This document shows positions 10,359 to 19,687 of a DNA stretch of 64,000 nt, piece after piece (within the stretch, counting starts at the first letter, position 1; each line of letters begins with the position of its first letter). This stretch comes from Alphaproteobacteria bacterium (lineage in GTDB: Bacteria > Pseudomonadota > Alphaproteobacteria > UBA6615), in assembly GCA_011087645.1 (NCBI GenBank), contig JAALLF010000010.1, positions 38,519 through 102,518 on the forward strand. Direction: 5' to 3'. A model generated the notes under the pieces. The model was not told where the DNA came from and made no database searches. It was given only the letters and a program-made list of their open reading frames with translations. The translations under genes and the position numbers were made by a program.

Positions 10359-11300
10359 ATGTCCCGCGCGTTTGTATTTCCCGGTCAGGGAAGCCAAGAG
10401 GTCGGCATGGGCCGCGAATTGGCCGACGCCTTTGCCGCCGCCCGCCTGGTCTTTGAGGAAGTCGACGATGCGTTGGAGCAAAAGCTTAGCAAGATCATGT
10501 TCGACGGCCCGGGCGAGGAGCTGACCCTGACCGAGAATGCCCAGCCGGCGCTGATGGCGGTTTCGACGGCGGTGGTGCGGGTACTCGAGGCTGAAGGCAA
10601 TGTCACGGTATCGGACGCGGCGGCTTTCGTTGCCGGCCACAGCTTGGGCGAATATTCCGCTCTCGCCGCCGCTGGCGCGCTCGCCTTGGCCGATACCGCG
10701 CGCTTACTGAAGACCCGCGGGCAAGCGATGCAGGCCGCGGTGCCGGTCGGCCAGGGCGCCATGGCGGCGATCCTGGGCCTCGAATTGGCCGCTGTTGAAG
10801 AAGTTGCCGTGGCGGCCGCCGAAGATCAGGTGTGCGACGTCGCCAATGATAATTCCGAGGGCCAGATTGTCGTCAGCGGCGATACAACGGCGGTCGAGCG
10901 CGCGGTCGAGATCGCAAAGGATAAAGGGGCGAAACGTGGCATCCTACTGCCGGTCAGCGCGCCCTTCCATTGCCAACTTATGGACCCGGCTGCCGATATC
11001 ATGACCCACGCTTTGGCGTCGGCGGAGATCGTGCCGCCCAAGCCGCCGGTGGTAACGAATGTGACCGCCCAGCCGGTGAGCGATCCTGACGATATTCGCA
11101 GTATGCTGATCGAGCAGATCACCCAGACCGTGCGCTGGCGCGAAAGCGTCCTGACCATGCGCGATCTCGGCGTGGAGGAGATTTGCGAGATCGGCGCGGG
11201 CAAAGTCTTGGGTGGCTTGGCGCGGCGAATCGACCGCGATCTTGGCGCGCAATCAGTCGCGACTCCGGCCGATGTGGAAACATTTCTCGCGTCCCTTTAA
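10359..11300 (+). CDS. fabD: Malonyl-CoA:ACP transacylase
   Basis: 313 residues, the standard FabD length. It loads malonyl groups onto acyl carrier protein to start fatty acid elongation. FPGQGSQ lies near the N-terminus, the nucleophile is S95 in GHSLGEYS, and the catalytic His is H204 in APFHCQL. AAGGAG eight bases before the ATG is a strong ribosome-binding site. It heads the cluster fabD-fabG-acpP-fabF and is divergent from the ribosomal rpsF operon. Confidence 0.97.
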   Translation: MSRAFVFPGQGSQEVGMGRELADAFAAARLVFEEVDDALEQKLSKIMFDGPGEELTLTENAQPALMAVSTAVVRVLEAEGNVTVSDAAAFVAGHSLGEYSALAAAGALALADTARLLKTRGQAMQAAVPVGQGAMAAILGLELAAVEEVAVAAAEDQVCDVANDNSEGQIVVSGDTTAVERAVEIAKDKGAKRGILLPVSAPFHCQLMDPAADIMTHALASAEIVPPKPPVVTNVTAQPVSDPDDIRSMLIEQITQTVRWRESVLTMRDLGVEEICEIGAGKVLGGLARRIDRDLGAQSVATPADVETFLASL

Positions 11301-11336
11301 GGCGCATCACGAATTACAGGACAAGATGAGGCGATT

Positions 11337-12074
11337 ATGTTCGATTTGAGCGGCAAGGGGGCCTTGGTGACCGGCGCGAGCGGTGGAATCGGCGCGGCCA
11401 TCGCCCGGACCCTCCACGCCAATGGGGCGAATGTGGCGTTGAGCGGAACCCGGGCTGAGCGCCTCGAGGCCCTGGCGTCGGAATTGGGCGCGCGCGCGCA
11501 TGTGGTACCGGCCGATTTGTCCGATGGGGATGCGGTCGACGCGCTGCCGGCGGCGGCCGAAGCGGCGCTCGGATCCCTCGATATCTTGATTAACAATGCC
11601 GGCCTCACCCGCGACAATCTGGCGATGCGCATGAAGGACGATGAGTGGCAGACGGTGCTCGACGTTAATTTGACCGCCGCGTTTCGGCTCAGCCGCGCGG
11701 TATTGCGCGCCATGATGAAGGCCCGCTGGGGGCGAATCATCTCCGTGACATCGGTGGTTGGCGCCACCGGAAACCCCGGCCAGGTGAATTATGCGGCGTC
11801 GAAAGCCGGGCTGACCGGCATGACCAAAGCCCTGGCGCAAGAAGTTGCCAGCCGCGGCGTGACGGTGAATTGCGTCGCCCCGGGGTTTATCGAAACGGCG
11901 ATGACCGATGCCCTGACCGAGGCTCAGAAAGAAGCGATTATGGGCCGTATTCCGGCCGCGCGGCTGGGTAGCGTCGACGATGTCGGGGCCTGCGCTTTAT
12001 TCCTCGCCAGCGATGAAGCGAGTTACGTGACCGGCCAGACGATTCACGTCAATGGCGGCATGGCGATGATTTAA
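11337..12074 (+). CDS. fabG: 3-oxoacyl-ACP reductase
   Basis: 245-residue short-chain dehydrogenase that reduces 3-ketoacyl-ACP with NADPH. The glycine motif is TGASGGIG, the NNAG motif is present, and the catalytic triad is S139, Y152 and K156 (VNYAASKAG). Its position between fabD and acpP, 36 bases after fabD and with a GAGG ribosome-binding site, marks it as the fatty-acid FabG and not one of the many paralogous SDRs. Confidence 0.96.
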   Translation: MFDLSGKGALVTGASGGIGAAIARTLHANGANVALSGTRAERLEALASELGARAHVVPADLSDGDAVDALPAAAEAALGSLDILINNAGLTRDNLAMRMKDDEWQTVLDVNLTAAFRLSRAVLRAMMKARWGRIISVTSVVGATGNPGQVNYAASKAGLTGMTKALAQEVASRGVTVNCVAPGFIETAMTDALTEAQKEAIMGRIPAARLGSVDDVGACALFLASDEASYVTGQTIHVNGGMAMI

Positions 12075-12286
12075 GATGATTCAAACTGTGGATTGCGGCT
12101 TGATGCGGCTTGACGGAACATGCGAAGCCGGTTAAGTCGCGGCTTCGGCTCATGGTCGGGCCGAAAGTTGAGTGAAGGTTAGAGCTTGAGCGGGGGGCAA
12201 TGTGAAGGTCGGGTCGAGACCCGTTCGTCACCGGTTCTCCACGACGCAAGCTTCGAGAATAATTGGCAACCAAGGGCTAACGGAAC

Positions 12287-12520
12287 ATGAGCGATATCGC
12301 TGAGCGTGTGCAAAAAATCGTCGTCGAGCATCTAGGCGTTGACGATGGCAAGGTTATCGAGAACGCAAGCTTCATTGACGATCTTGGCGCGGACAGTCTC
12401 GACACGGTCGAGTTGGTCATGGCATTTGAAGAAGAATTCGGCTGCGAAATCCCCGATGATGCGGCAGAGAAAATCCTGACGGTCGGTGACGCGGTCAAGT
12501 TTCTGGAAGAAGCAAGCTGA
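12287..12520 (+). CDS. acpP: Acyl carrier protein
   Basis: 77 residues and strongly acidic. The phosphopantetheine attachment serine is S37 in [10 protein letters not shown]. It carries growing acyl chains for FabD, FabG and FabF encoded on either side. A 212-base gap (12075-12286) separates it from fabG and contains only small GC hairpins (for example GGGTCGAGACCC), so acpP probably has its own promoter there, as expected for such an abundant protein. No strong consensus promoter was recognisable by eye. Confidence 0.98.
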   Translation: MSDIAERVQKIVVEHLGVDDGKVIENASFIDDLGADSLDTVELVMAFEEEFGCEIPDDAAEKILTVGDAVKFLEEAS

Positions 12521-12585
12521 CGCGCGCCGCAAGGTAACGCGGCCAAGCTTACTCGAAATTCGCACATGAACACGGTGACAGCCCA

Positions 12586-13845
12586 ATGAGGCGCGTGGTC
12601 GTAACTGGCTTAGGTCTCGTCACGCCCTTGGGCGTCGGGGTCGAAAATAACTGGAACGGCATTACCGCGGGCAAATCCGGTATTGGCGCGATCCAGGCGT
12701 TCGACGTATCGGACCTGCCGGCTAAGATTGCCGGCCAGGTGCCGCGCGGCGATGTCGCCGACGGCAATTTCAATGCCGACGATTATATGTCGCCGAAAGA
12801 CCAACGCCGGGTCGACGATTTTATCATCTACGCCATGGGCGCCGCGATCCAAGCGGTTGAGGATGCGGGCTGGGAGCCTGAGGGCGAGGCCGACCGTGAG
12901 CGTACCGGTGTGATGATCGGGTCGGGCATTGGCGGGCTGCAGACGATCTACGAGGGCTCGTCGCTGATCAATGAGCGCGGGCCGCGCCGGGTTGGGCCGT
13001 TCTTTATCCCCTCAGCATTGATAAACTTGGCGTCGGGCTATTTGTCTATCCGCTACGGATTCAAGGGCCCGAACCATGCGGTTGTCACCGCCTGTTCGAC
13101 CGGCGCGCACGCCATCGGCGATGCTTCGCGCATGATCATGCTCGACGATGCCGATGTGATGGTTGCCGGCGGCACCGAAGCGGCGATCTGCCGCATTGGG
13201 CTGGCCGGTTTTTCGGCCGCCAAGGCGCTGTCGACAAATTACAACGATACGCCGGAACAGGCGTCGCGCCCTTACGATAAGGGCCGCGATGGGTTTGTCA
13301 TGGGCGAGGGCGCGGGTATCGTGGTGCTTGAAGAGTATGAGCATGCGAAAGCGCGCGGCGCCAATATCTATGCCGAGATCGTCGGCTACGGCATGTCTGG
13401 CGACGCGTTTCATATCACAGCGCCGGCGGCCGATGGCAATGGCGGGTACCGTTCCATGCAGGCGGCGTTGAAACGGGCGAAGCTGAACCCCGAAGACATC
13501 GACTATGTAAACGCTCACGGCACATCGACCCCGCTCGGTGACGAAATTGAGCTGGGTGCGGTGAAACGCCTGTTTGGCGATCACGCCTACAATATCGCCA
13601 TGTCGTCGACTAAATCGGCGATCGGTCATCTGTTGGGCGCCGCGGGTAGCGTTGAGGCGATTTATTCGATCCTGGCGATTCAGAACAATGTCGTGCCGCC
13701 GACCCTGAATTTAGACGACCCGTCCGATAGTTGTGACATCGAGCTGGTGCCGCACACGGCCCAAGAGCGCGATGTGCGGCGGGTCTTGAGTAATTCCTTC
13801 GGGTTTGGCGGAACCAACGCGTCCCTGATATTCTCGGAGTTGTAG
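12586..13845 (+). CDS. fabF: 3-oxoacyl-ACP synthase II
   Basis: 419 residues of the KAS II thiolase fold. The complete Cys-His-His active site is visible: C170 (TACSTGA), H311 (AHGTST) and H348 (AIGHLLGAAGS). It condenses malonyl-ACP with acyl-ACP in elongation. The gene follows acpP by 65 bases, the usual fab order, and precedes mltG by 34 bases in a likely common transcript. Confidence 0.97.
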   Translation: MRRVVVTGLGLVTPLGVGVENNWNGITAGKSGIGAIQAFDVSDLPAKIAGQVPRGDVADGNFNADDYMSPKDQRRVDDFIIYAMGAAIQAVEDAGWEPEGEADRERTGVMIGSGIGGLQTIYEGSSLINERGPRRVGPFFIPSALINLASGYLSIRYGFKGPNHAVVTACSTGAHAIGDASRMIMLDDADVMVAGGTEAAICRIGLAGFSAAKALSTNYNDTPEQASRPYDKGRDGFVMGEGAGIVVLEEYEHAKARGANIYAEIVGYGMSGDAFHITAPAADGNGGYRSMQAALKRAKLNPEDIDYVNAHGTSTPLGDEIELGAVKRLFGDHAYNIAMSSTKSAIGHLLGAAGSVEAIYSILAIQNNVVPPTLNLDDPSDSCDIELVPHTAQERDVRRVLSNSFGFGGTNASLIFSEL

Positions 13846-13879
13846 CGCCACTTCGCGGGCGCGCGAGGCTGGCTGTTAT

Positions 13880-14938
13880 ATGGACGACCGCGCCGACCTA
13901 CCCCTAGAAGACATCCCACCGCCCCGCCGGCGCCGACGTCTGGCGCGGTTTCTGTTCGCGACATTTTTGATCGGTGCGGTTGCCGCCACGACGATTGCCG
14001 TTGCCGGCATATGGATGTTCAACCGCACCTTTACCGACCCCGGGCCGTTGACCGAAGGGGTTGTTCTGGTCATTCCGCGCGGCGCGTCGGTGCGATCAAT
14101 CGGCGCACTACTGGAAAGCGAAGGGGTCATCGACGATGCGACCCTGTTTTCCTGGGGGGTGCGGGCGCTGGGTGGCGAGCGCCCTTTGAAAGCCGGGGAA
14201 TATGCTTTCCCCGCACAGATTAGCGCGCGCGGTGCGATGGCGCTGTTACAGTCGGGCAAGATCGTCGAGCGGCGGCTCACCGTCCCGGAAGGGTTGACCA
14301 CCTTGCAGGTGCTCGCGGCCGTCGGCGCGGCCGACGGTCTGGCCGGCGAGCTGCCGCCGGCGGATAAGTTCGCCGAAGGCTCGCTGTTGCCCGAAACCTA
14401 TCAATATCTTCGCGGAGAAACACGCGATGCGTTCTTAACGCGCCTGCAAACGGCGATGGCGGAAACCCTCGACCAGCTATGGCGCGGGCGCAGTCCCGAC
14501 GCCAGTCCGCTGAAGTCACCGCAGGAAGCGCTTATATTGGCGTCGATTGTCGAGCGCGAGACCGGGTTGGCGGCAGAACGGCCACGTGTCGCCGCGGTGT
14601 TTTTAAACCGCCTGCGCCGCGGCATGCGTCTGCAGTCCGACCCCACCGTGGTCTACGGTCTGTCGAACGGCACCGGCACCATTGGCCGGCCGATCACTAA
14701 AACCGATCTGGCTACCGACCATCCCTATAATACCTATGTGCATGCCGGCCTGCCGCCGGGGCCGATCGCCAATCCCGGCCGCGCAAGTCTGGCGGCGGTG
14801 CTGCAGCCTATCAAATCGAAGGATCTCTACTTTGTCGCCGACGGTACCGGCGGTCACGCGTTTGCCCGCACTCTGGAAGAGCATAACCGCAACGTCGCTA
14901 AATGGCGGCGCATCGAACGGCAGCGCCGCAAGAAATAA
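13880..14938 (+). CDS. mltG: Endolytic murein transglycosylase MltG (YceG-like)
   Basis: 352 residues. A short cytoplasmic Arg-rich N-terminus (PPPRRRRRLARF) is followed by one transmembrane helix at about 25-47 and a periplasmic YceG domain. The catalytic glutamate region ASIVERETG and the downstream FLNRLRRGMRLQSDPTVVYG and HPYNTYVHAGLPPGPI stretches are diagnostic. MltG cleaves nascent glycan strands and so limits their length. It commonly sits next to fabF or pabC. It ends nine bases from the convergent SDR gene, with no terminator-like hairpin between. Confidence 0.95.
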   Translation: MDDRADLPLEDIPPPRRRRRLARFLFATFLIGAVAATTIAVAGIWMFNRTFTDPGPLTEGVVLVIPRGASVRSIGALLESEGVIDDATLFSWGVRALGGERPLKAGEYAFPAQISARGAMALLQSGKIVERRLTVPEGLTTLQVLAAVGAADGLAGELPPADKFAEGSLLPETYQYLRGETRDAFLTRLQTAMAETLDQLWRGRSPDASPLKSPQEALILASIVERETGLAAERPRVAAVFLNRLRRGMRLQSDPTVVYGLSNGTGTIGRPITKTDLATDHPYNTYVHAGLPPGPIANPGRASLAAVLQPIKSKDLYFVADGTGGHAFARTLEEHNRNVAKWRRIERQRRKK

Positions 14939-14947
14939 GGTTGCCCG

Positions 14948-15733
14948 CTAGTCGCTGGCCTTGTTTGGCAGGCGGCGCATGAACCGGTCGGTCGTCCAGG
15001 GCGGCAGGGTTTGGGCCAGCCAGGCGGCGCTATACATTTGCCAGGGAAATGCGATTCGTCCCCGATTGCGGGCCAGACCGCGGCGGATGATGCGCGCGGC
15101 GCGGTCGGTCTCCATCAGGAACGGCATGTCAAAATCATTTTCCTCGGTCATGCGCGAGCGCACAAAGCCCGGACAGATAACCGATATTTCGATGCCAGCG
15201 GCGGCGTAGGCGTTGCGTAGCCCTTCGCCATAGTTGCGGATCGCGGCCTTGCTGGCGCAGTAGGCTGGCGCACCGGCGAAACCGCGAAACGAGGCTAGGC
15301 TCGACATGATGGCGATCTGACCCTGAATGCCCGGCCGCGGGTGCGCGGCAAAACACTCCAATGCTGGATGAACGGTATTGATCACCCCGTCCACGTTGAT
15401 CGCCATGATGCGTCGCGCCTGGTCCAACGGCTCGCCGGCCTTGCCGGTGCCGGCCGACACGCCGGCATTGGCGATAACCAAGTCCAGCGGTTCGTGGGCG
15501 TTGGCTTGATTGATCCATTGGGCGATGGCGCGGCTATCGACGACGTCGATCGCAGCCACCATGACTAACGCGCCGCCGGTTCGACAGTGGGCGGCAACCG
15601 CTTCAAGACGGTCCGGGTTTCTGCCACCCAAAAAGAGCGTGCGTCCGGGGGCTGCATATTCATGGGCCAATGCCGCGCCGATCCCGCTCGAAGCGCCGGT
15701 AATCAATATTGATTTCGGGTCGCGCATCATCAA
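14948..15733 (-). CDS. Short-chain dehydrogenase/reductase of unknown substrate
   Basis: 261 residues with TGASSGIGAAL at the cofactor site, an NAG motif (IANAGVSAGTG) and the YCASK catalytic Tyr/Lys pair, so a classical SDR is certain. The sequence FVRSRMTEENDFDMPFLM and a hydrophobic, membrane-leaning C-terminus (PWQMYSAAWLAQTLPPW) resemble SDRs annotated as short-chain dehydrogenases near lipid genes, but the substrate cannot be named. Three consecutive ATG codons begin the gene; I used the first. Confidence 0.85.
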   Translation of the reverse strand: MMMRDPKSILITGASSGIGAALAHEYAAPGRTLFLGGRNPDRLEAVAAHCRTGGALVMVAAIDVVDSRAIAQWINQANAHEPLDLVIANAGVSAGTGKAGEPLDQARRIMAINVDGVINTVHPALECFAAHPRPGIQGQIAIMSSLASFRGFAGAPAYCASKAAIRNYGEGLRNAYAAAGIEISVICPGFVRSRMTEENDFDMPFLMETDRAARIIRRGLARNRGRIAFPWQMYSAAWLAQTLPPWTTDRFMRRLPNKASD

Positions 15734-15868
15734 TCCGCCGTTGCTTGGCCGGGGCCGGGATGGCTCAACTTGTTGCCCCTATGCGGGCAAGCTATAAGGC
15801 CGGAAGCGATAATAGCTGATTCGATGGCCGCCACGGGTTGTCCGATGGCGATCCAGGAAGGAACGATT

Positions 15869-16756
15869 GTGGCGTTGCAAAGCATGACCGGGTTCGCCCG
15901 CGCCGCCGGACAAGACGAGCGCATGTCCTGGACGTGGGAGGCGCGCAGCGTGAACGGAAAATCTCTCGATATTCGGGTGCGCGTGCCGTCAGGCTTTGAG
16001 GCGGTTGAAAAAGCCGTGCGCGCTGCGACGAGCCAACAGCTCCACCGTGGTAATGTCTCGCTGTCGCTGTCGATCGATCGATCCGGCGCCGCGCCAACCT
16101 ACCGGATCAACCAGTCGCTGCTCGATCAGGTCTTCGCGCTGCAAGGTGAACTCGCCGGCCGGATCAGCGCCGAACCGCCGTCGTTGGAAGGATTGCTGGC
16201 GGTGCGCGGTATGCTCGAGTCGGTCGAGGGGGAAGAGGACGAGGTGGCGGAGGCGGCGCGCGAGAAGGCGATTATCGACGGTGGGGTCGCTGCGATCACA
16301 GGGCTAGCGGCGGCGCGGGCCGAAGAGGGCGCGCGCTTGGAAGTGCTGGTAGCCGATCATATCGAAACAATTACCAGACTGACCGAGGAGGCCCACGCGG
16401 CAGACGCGGCGCAGCCCGAGGCCCATCGTGAGCGGTTACGCCACTTAATCGACGAACTGTTGGAAGCCGAGAACGCATTGCCCGAGGAGCGGTTGGCGCA
16501 GGAAGTGGCGCTGCTGGTCGGTAAGAGCGACGTGCGCGAGGAGCTCGACCGGCTGCGCGCCCACATTGCCGCGGCCCATGATTTGATGGCCGAGGGGACC
16601 GCGGTGGGACGCCGGTTCGATTTTCTGTGCCAGGAGTTCAACCGCGAATCGAATACACTGTGTTCCAAATCGTCGGACGTCGAGCTGACGCGAATTGGCT
16701 TGGCATTGAAAGCGGCGGTCGAGCAACTGCGCGAACAGATCCAAAATGTGGAATAG
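15869..16756 (+). CDS. yicC: YicC family endoribonuclease
   Basis: 295 residues from a GTG at 15869, chosen because AGGAAGG lies seven bases upstream and the family begins near its SMTGFARA motif; longer in-frame starts at 15770 and 15845 would add residues not seen in the family. The N-terminal YicC domain (WEARSVNGKSLDIRVR) and the C-terminal DUF1732 domain (VGRRFDFLCQEFNRESNTLCSKS) are both complete. Members cleave RNA and influence small-RNA turnover. It is followed by gmk after nine bases, a conserved pairing. Confidence 0.93.
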   Translation: MALQSMTGFARAAGQDERMSWTWEARSVNGKSLDIRVRVPSGFEAVEKAVRAATSQQLHRGNVSLSLSIDRSGAAPTYRINQSLLDQVFALQGELAGRISAEPPSLEGLLAVRGMLESVEGEEDEVAEAAREKAIIDGGVAAITGLAAARAEEGARLEVLVADHIETITRLTEEAHAADAAQPEAHRERLRHLIDELLEAENALPEERLAQEVALLVGKSDVREELDRLRAHIAAAHDLMAEGTAVGRRFDFLCQEFNRESNTLCSKSSDVELTRIGLALKAAVEQLREQIQNVE

Positions 16757-16765
16757 GCGAGATTA

Positions 16766-17419
16766 GTGGGCGACAGCGATCAGGAATGGCTTGAGATTTC
16801 CCGTCGCGGATTGATGCTGGTGCTCTCCTCGCCATCGGGCGCGGGCAAGACGTCGATCTCGCGCGAAGTGCTGGAGCGCGATGAAAAAATTTCACTGTCG
16901 ATTTCCGCGACCACCCGACCGCGCCGGCCCGGCGAGGTCGATGGCAAAGATTATATATTCGTCGATAAGACCGAGTTCGATTTGATGGTCAATCGCCATG
17001 AGCTGCTAGAACACGCCAAGGTCTTCGACCATTATTACGGCACGCCCCGGGCGCCTGTCGAAGCCACTCTAGGCAATGGTCACGACGTTTTGTTTGATAT
17101 TGACTGGCAGGGTACCCAGCAGTTAGCCGAAGAGGCGCGCGGTGATTTGGTGAGTATCTTCATCCTGCCCCCGTCGACCGCCGAGCTCGACCGGCGGTTA
17201 CACAGTCGCGCCCAGGACAGCGAGGCGGTGATCACTGAACGCATGGCGCGCGCCGCCGACGAGATGACCCACTGGAGCGAATACGATTATGTCGTGGTCA
17301 ATGTCGATTTCGAAGACAGCGTGCGTCAGGTCGAGGCGATATTGAACGCCGAGCGGCTCAAACGCCCCCGTCTCATCGGTCTGTCCGACTTCGTCACCCG
17401 TCTCCGCCAGGGGCAATGA
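16766..17419 (+). CDS. gmk: Guanylate kinase
   Basis: 217 residues. The enzyme phosphorylates GMP to GDP. The P-loop SSPSGAGKTS and the GMP-binding RPRRPGEVDGKDYIFV and EHAKVFDHYYGTP stretches are all present. The start is GTG at 16766, ten bases after the yicC stop and preceded by AGGCGAG; the first sixteen residues before GLMLVLSS could be slightly over-called. Likely cotranscribed with yicC. Confidence 0.96.
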   Translation: MGDSDQEWLEISRRGLMLVLSSPSGAGKTSISREVLERDEKISLSISATTRPRRPGEVDGKDYIFVDKTEFDLMVNRHELLEHAKVFDHYYGTPRAPVEATLGNGHDVLFDIDWQGTQQLAEEARGDLVSIFILPPSTAELDRRLHSRAQDSEAVITERMARAADEMTHWSEYDYVVVNVDFEDSVRQVEAILNAERLKRPRLIGLSDFVTRLRQGQ

Positions 17420-17447
17420 CACCGATCTTATCTGTAATGCGCAGATA

Positions 17448-17470
17448 ACCCTCTCCCACCGGGAGAGGGT
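17448..17470. repeat. Perfect hairpin of the CCCTCTCCC repeat family
   Basis: ACCCTCTCCC (17448-17457) pairs perfectly with GGGAGAGGGT (17461-17470) around the loop ACC, then GGTGAGCATAAG follows. The same arrangement, CACCCTCTCCC...GGGAGCGGGTGGCGAGCGTAAG, occurs at 61102 between gatA and gatB. It lies 29 bases after gmk and could also help end that transcript, but no T-run follows. Confidence 0.65.
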
Positions 17471-17488
17471 GGTGAGCATAAGACTTAG

Positions 17489-17558
17489 CCTCATGCTGAG
17501 CTTGTGGAAGTATGAGGCGTGTGACACCTCGATCCTTCGACAAGCTCAGGATGAGGTG
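17489..17558. repeat. Dispersed inverted repeat, TTCGACA-GCTCAG type
   Basis: Two opposed arms: CCTCATGCTGAGCTTGTGG (from 17489) and CCTTCGACAAGCTCAGGATG (up to 17558) are near reverse complements and would fold into a long hairpin. The same element is found at 57196-57264 and 62789-62850, each time as a pair of opposed arms. Confidence 0.75.
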
Positions 17559-17600
17559 TAAGGCTTTAGCCGATTTAATCCTCTAGTTTGGTTTATCTCG

Positions 17601-17713
17601 TCACCCCCACCCCAACCCTCCCCCATCAAGGGGAGGGAGTTAAGGGCGGTAGTTGATACACAGCATCAAGTCCTCCCCCCTTGTGGGGGAGGATTTAGGT
17701 AGGGGGTCGGGAG
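17601..17713. repeat. Dispersed pyrimidine/purine hairpin repeat, CCTCCCCC type
   Basis: Contains two hairpins, CCCTCCCCCATCAAGGGGAGGG (as arms CCCTCCCC and GGGGAGGG) and TCCTCCCCCC-TTGT-GGGGGAGGA followed by TTTAGGTAGGGGG. The second is an inverted copy of the element at 63881-63913 (CCCCACCTAAATCCTCC). With the two preceding repeats it fills most of the 373-base gap 17420-17792 between the convergent gmk and rsmA; no gene is evident there. Confidence 0.7.
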
Positions 17714-17792
17714 CGAAGCTCCGAGTAATTTAGATTTGTTTTTCTTCAGTCGGTTTACGCGACGCCAGGGGCAGTAGACAGCGTCAAGGCGG

Positions 17793-18647
17793 CTAGCCGC
17801 GCCGCGCCTCGAGCATATTCGCCAGAGCGCAAAATTGATGCACGCTCAGGTCTTCCGCACGGGCCGTCTCGGCGATGTCGGCTTGGGCTAACAATTCCGC
17901 ACCACCCACCGACTGAAGCGAACGGCGCAGCATCTTGCGCCGTTGGCCGAAGGCAAGCCGGGTGATGAATTCGAGATCTTCCTGCCGCGCGGGTGCCAGC
18001 GGGACCTTGCGGACTTCCAGGGCGACAACCGCCGATGTGACCGAGGGAGGGGGGACAAACGCGCTGGGCGCCACGTCGAACAGCAGGCGGGTCTCGGTGA
18101 GCCACTGGCATAGGACCGAAAGCCGGCCATAGGCCTTGGTGCTCGGTTCGGCGGTAATCCGCTGTGCCACCTCACGCTGGAACATCAAAGTGAAACCGGT
18201 GAAAGCCGCGGGCTGTTCCAGCCAGTTCACCAGAAGCTGGGTGCCAATATTATAGGGCAGGTTGGCAACGACGCGGCGTGGCGGCGGTGACAGATCGGCC
18301 AGGTTGGTGGTCAGCGCGTCGCCGGCCACCACGTTCAAGCGGTCGGGTACGGCGTCGGCGAGTTCGTGCAGAGCGCCGATACAACGCTCGTCGCGTTCGA
18401 GGGCGGTTACGCTGGCCGCGTTGCTTTCGAGTAACGCGCGGGTCAAGCCGCCAGGACCGGCGCCGACTTCGATGATATGAACGTCAGACAAATCCCCCGT
18501 TGCGGCGGCGATGCGACGGGTCAAATTCAAGTCGTTCAGAAAGTGCTGCCCGAAGGATTTGCGGGCATCGATCTGGTGGCGGGCGATGATCTCGCGTAAC
18601 GGTGGTAATCCTTCGATTTGGCGGCGTTGGGTCTCTCGCGAGCTCAT
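17793..18647 (-). CDS. rsmA: 16S rRNA dimethyladenosine transferase RsmA (KsgA)
   Basis: 284 residues. It dimethylates two adjacent adenines near the 3' end of 16S rRNA during small-subunit assembly. The SAM site is VIEVGAGPGGLT and the N6-adenine methylase motif IV is NLPYNIG; KSFGQHFLND at the N-terminus is family-typical. Its ATG overlaps the pdxA stop (ATGA). The surA-pdxA-rsmA order is conserved widely in proteobacteria. It is the last gene of the operon and ends in the repeat-rich gap. Confidence 0.97.
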   Translation of the reverse strand: MSSRETQRRQIEGLPPLREIIARHQIDARKSFGQHFLNDLNLTRRIAAATGDLSDVHIIEVGAGPGGLTRALLESNAASVTALERDERCIGALHELADAVPDRLNVVAGDALTTNLADLSPPPRRVVANLPYNIGTQLLVNWLEQPAAFTGFTLMFQREVAQRITAEPSTKAYGRLSVLCQWLTETRLLFDVAPSAFVPPPSVTSAVVALEVRKVPLAPARQEDLEFITRLAFGQRRKMLRRSLQSVGGAELLAQADIAETARAEDLSVHQFCALANMLEARRG

Positions 18648-19687
18648 GCCGGGGTCGCCGATGCTTGCCTACGGGCGGCGAGAAGCGAAGCCAGCTTGAC
18701 CGCCTCAATGAAGCTCGTGGGGTTGGCGCGACCGGCGCCGGCGATGCCCAATGCAGTGCCGTGGTCGGGTGAGGTGCGAACGATTGGTAGGCCGAGGGTA
18801 ATATTCACCGACCGGTGAAAGTCCAGCATTTTCAAAGGAATAAGAGCTTGATCATGGTACATGCAAATTGCCGCGTCGTAGGTCTGACGCGCTTCTGGAT
18901 GAAACATCGTGTCGGCCGCGGCCGGTCCGCTTACCTCGATTCCCGCCGCCCGGATCGCGACCACCGCCGGGGCGATCACGGTCGCCTCTTCGGTACCCAA
19001 GGCGCCGTCCTCACCGGCATGGGGGTTAAGGGCGGCGATCGCCAGGCGCGGTTGTGTAATGGCGAAATCGCGGCGCAGCGCTTCGGCCGCCACCAGCGCA
19101 CAATGGACGATGTCCTCGGTCCGCAAATCGCGGGCGGCGTCGGCCAGGGACGAATGGATCGTGACCGGCACAACACGCAATTCGGGGCCGGCTAACATCA
19201 TCACCGGTGCGCCGGACGCCTGTGTCGCTTTTGCCAGATATTCGGTGTGCCCAGGCGCATCAAAGCCGGCCGCGTAGAGGGCGCTTTTCTGTATCGGGTT
19301 GGTCACCAGTCCGGCTACCTCTCCGTTGGTCGCCAGTGCGATGGCACGATCGAGCGAGGCAATCACAGCCGGCGCATTCTCTGGATTTATTCGGCCCGGC
19401 TCGGCCGGCGCATTCAAAGATACTGGAATCACCGGAAGGGCGTTGGGCCATACGGCGACGGCCTCTTTCGCATTGGAAACAGCTTTTACGTTGATCGGAT
19501 GACCGACGGTGGCGGCTAAATTGGCGATCCGATCAGGATCGTCGATCAGCACAAACGGTGGGAGTTCCCGGCTGTGTCGCGCCCATGCCAGACAGGTGAT
19601 CTCGCCGCCAATACCCGCTGGCTCGCCCATTGTGACCGCAATCGGGCGTTGGCTGCTCGAACCGGATACCGGGTCATCAAATGTCAT
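18644..19687 (-). CDS. pdxA: 4-hydroxythreonine-4-phosphate dehydrogenase
   Basis: 347 residues. PdxA oxidises 4-phosphohydroxythreonine in the DXP-dependent pyridoxal phosphate pathway. TMGEPAGIGGE at the N-terminus, the metal histidines in APGHTEYLAK and ICMYHDQALIPLK, and the substrate loop TSPDHGTALGIAG are visible. It overlaps both neighbours by four bases (surA upstream, rsmA downstream), so the three are translationally coupled. Confidence 0.96.
   Translation of the reverse strand: MTFDDPVSGSSSQRPIAVTMGEPAGIGGEITCLAWARHSRELPPFVLIDDPDRIANLAATVGHPINVKAVSNAKEAVAVWPNALPVIPVSLNAPAEPGRINPENAPAVIASLDRAIALATNGEVAGLVTNPIQKSALYAAGFDAPGHTEYLAKATQASGAPVMMLAGPELRVVPVTIHSSLADAARDLRTEDIVHCALVAAEALRRDFAITQPRLAIAALNPHAGEDGALGTEEATVIAPAVVAIRAAGIEVSGPAAADTMFHPEARQTYDAAICMYHDQALIPLKMLDFHRSVNITLGLPIVRTSPDHGTALGIAGAGRANPTSFIEAVKLASLLAARRQASATPA

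Noticed and set aside
17420..17792. CRISPR array or small RNA in the gmk-rsmA gap
   Set aside because: The repeats are inverted and of different families, without regular spacers; they match the dispersed elements elsewhere in the window.
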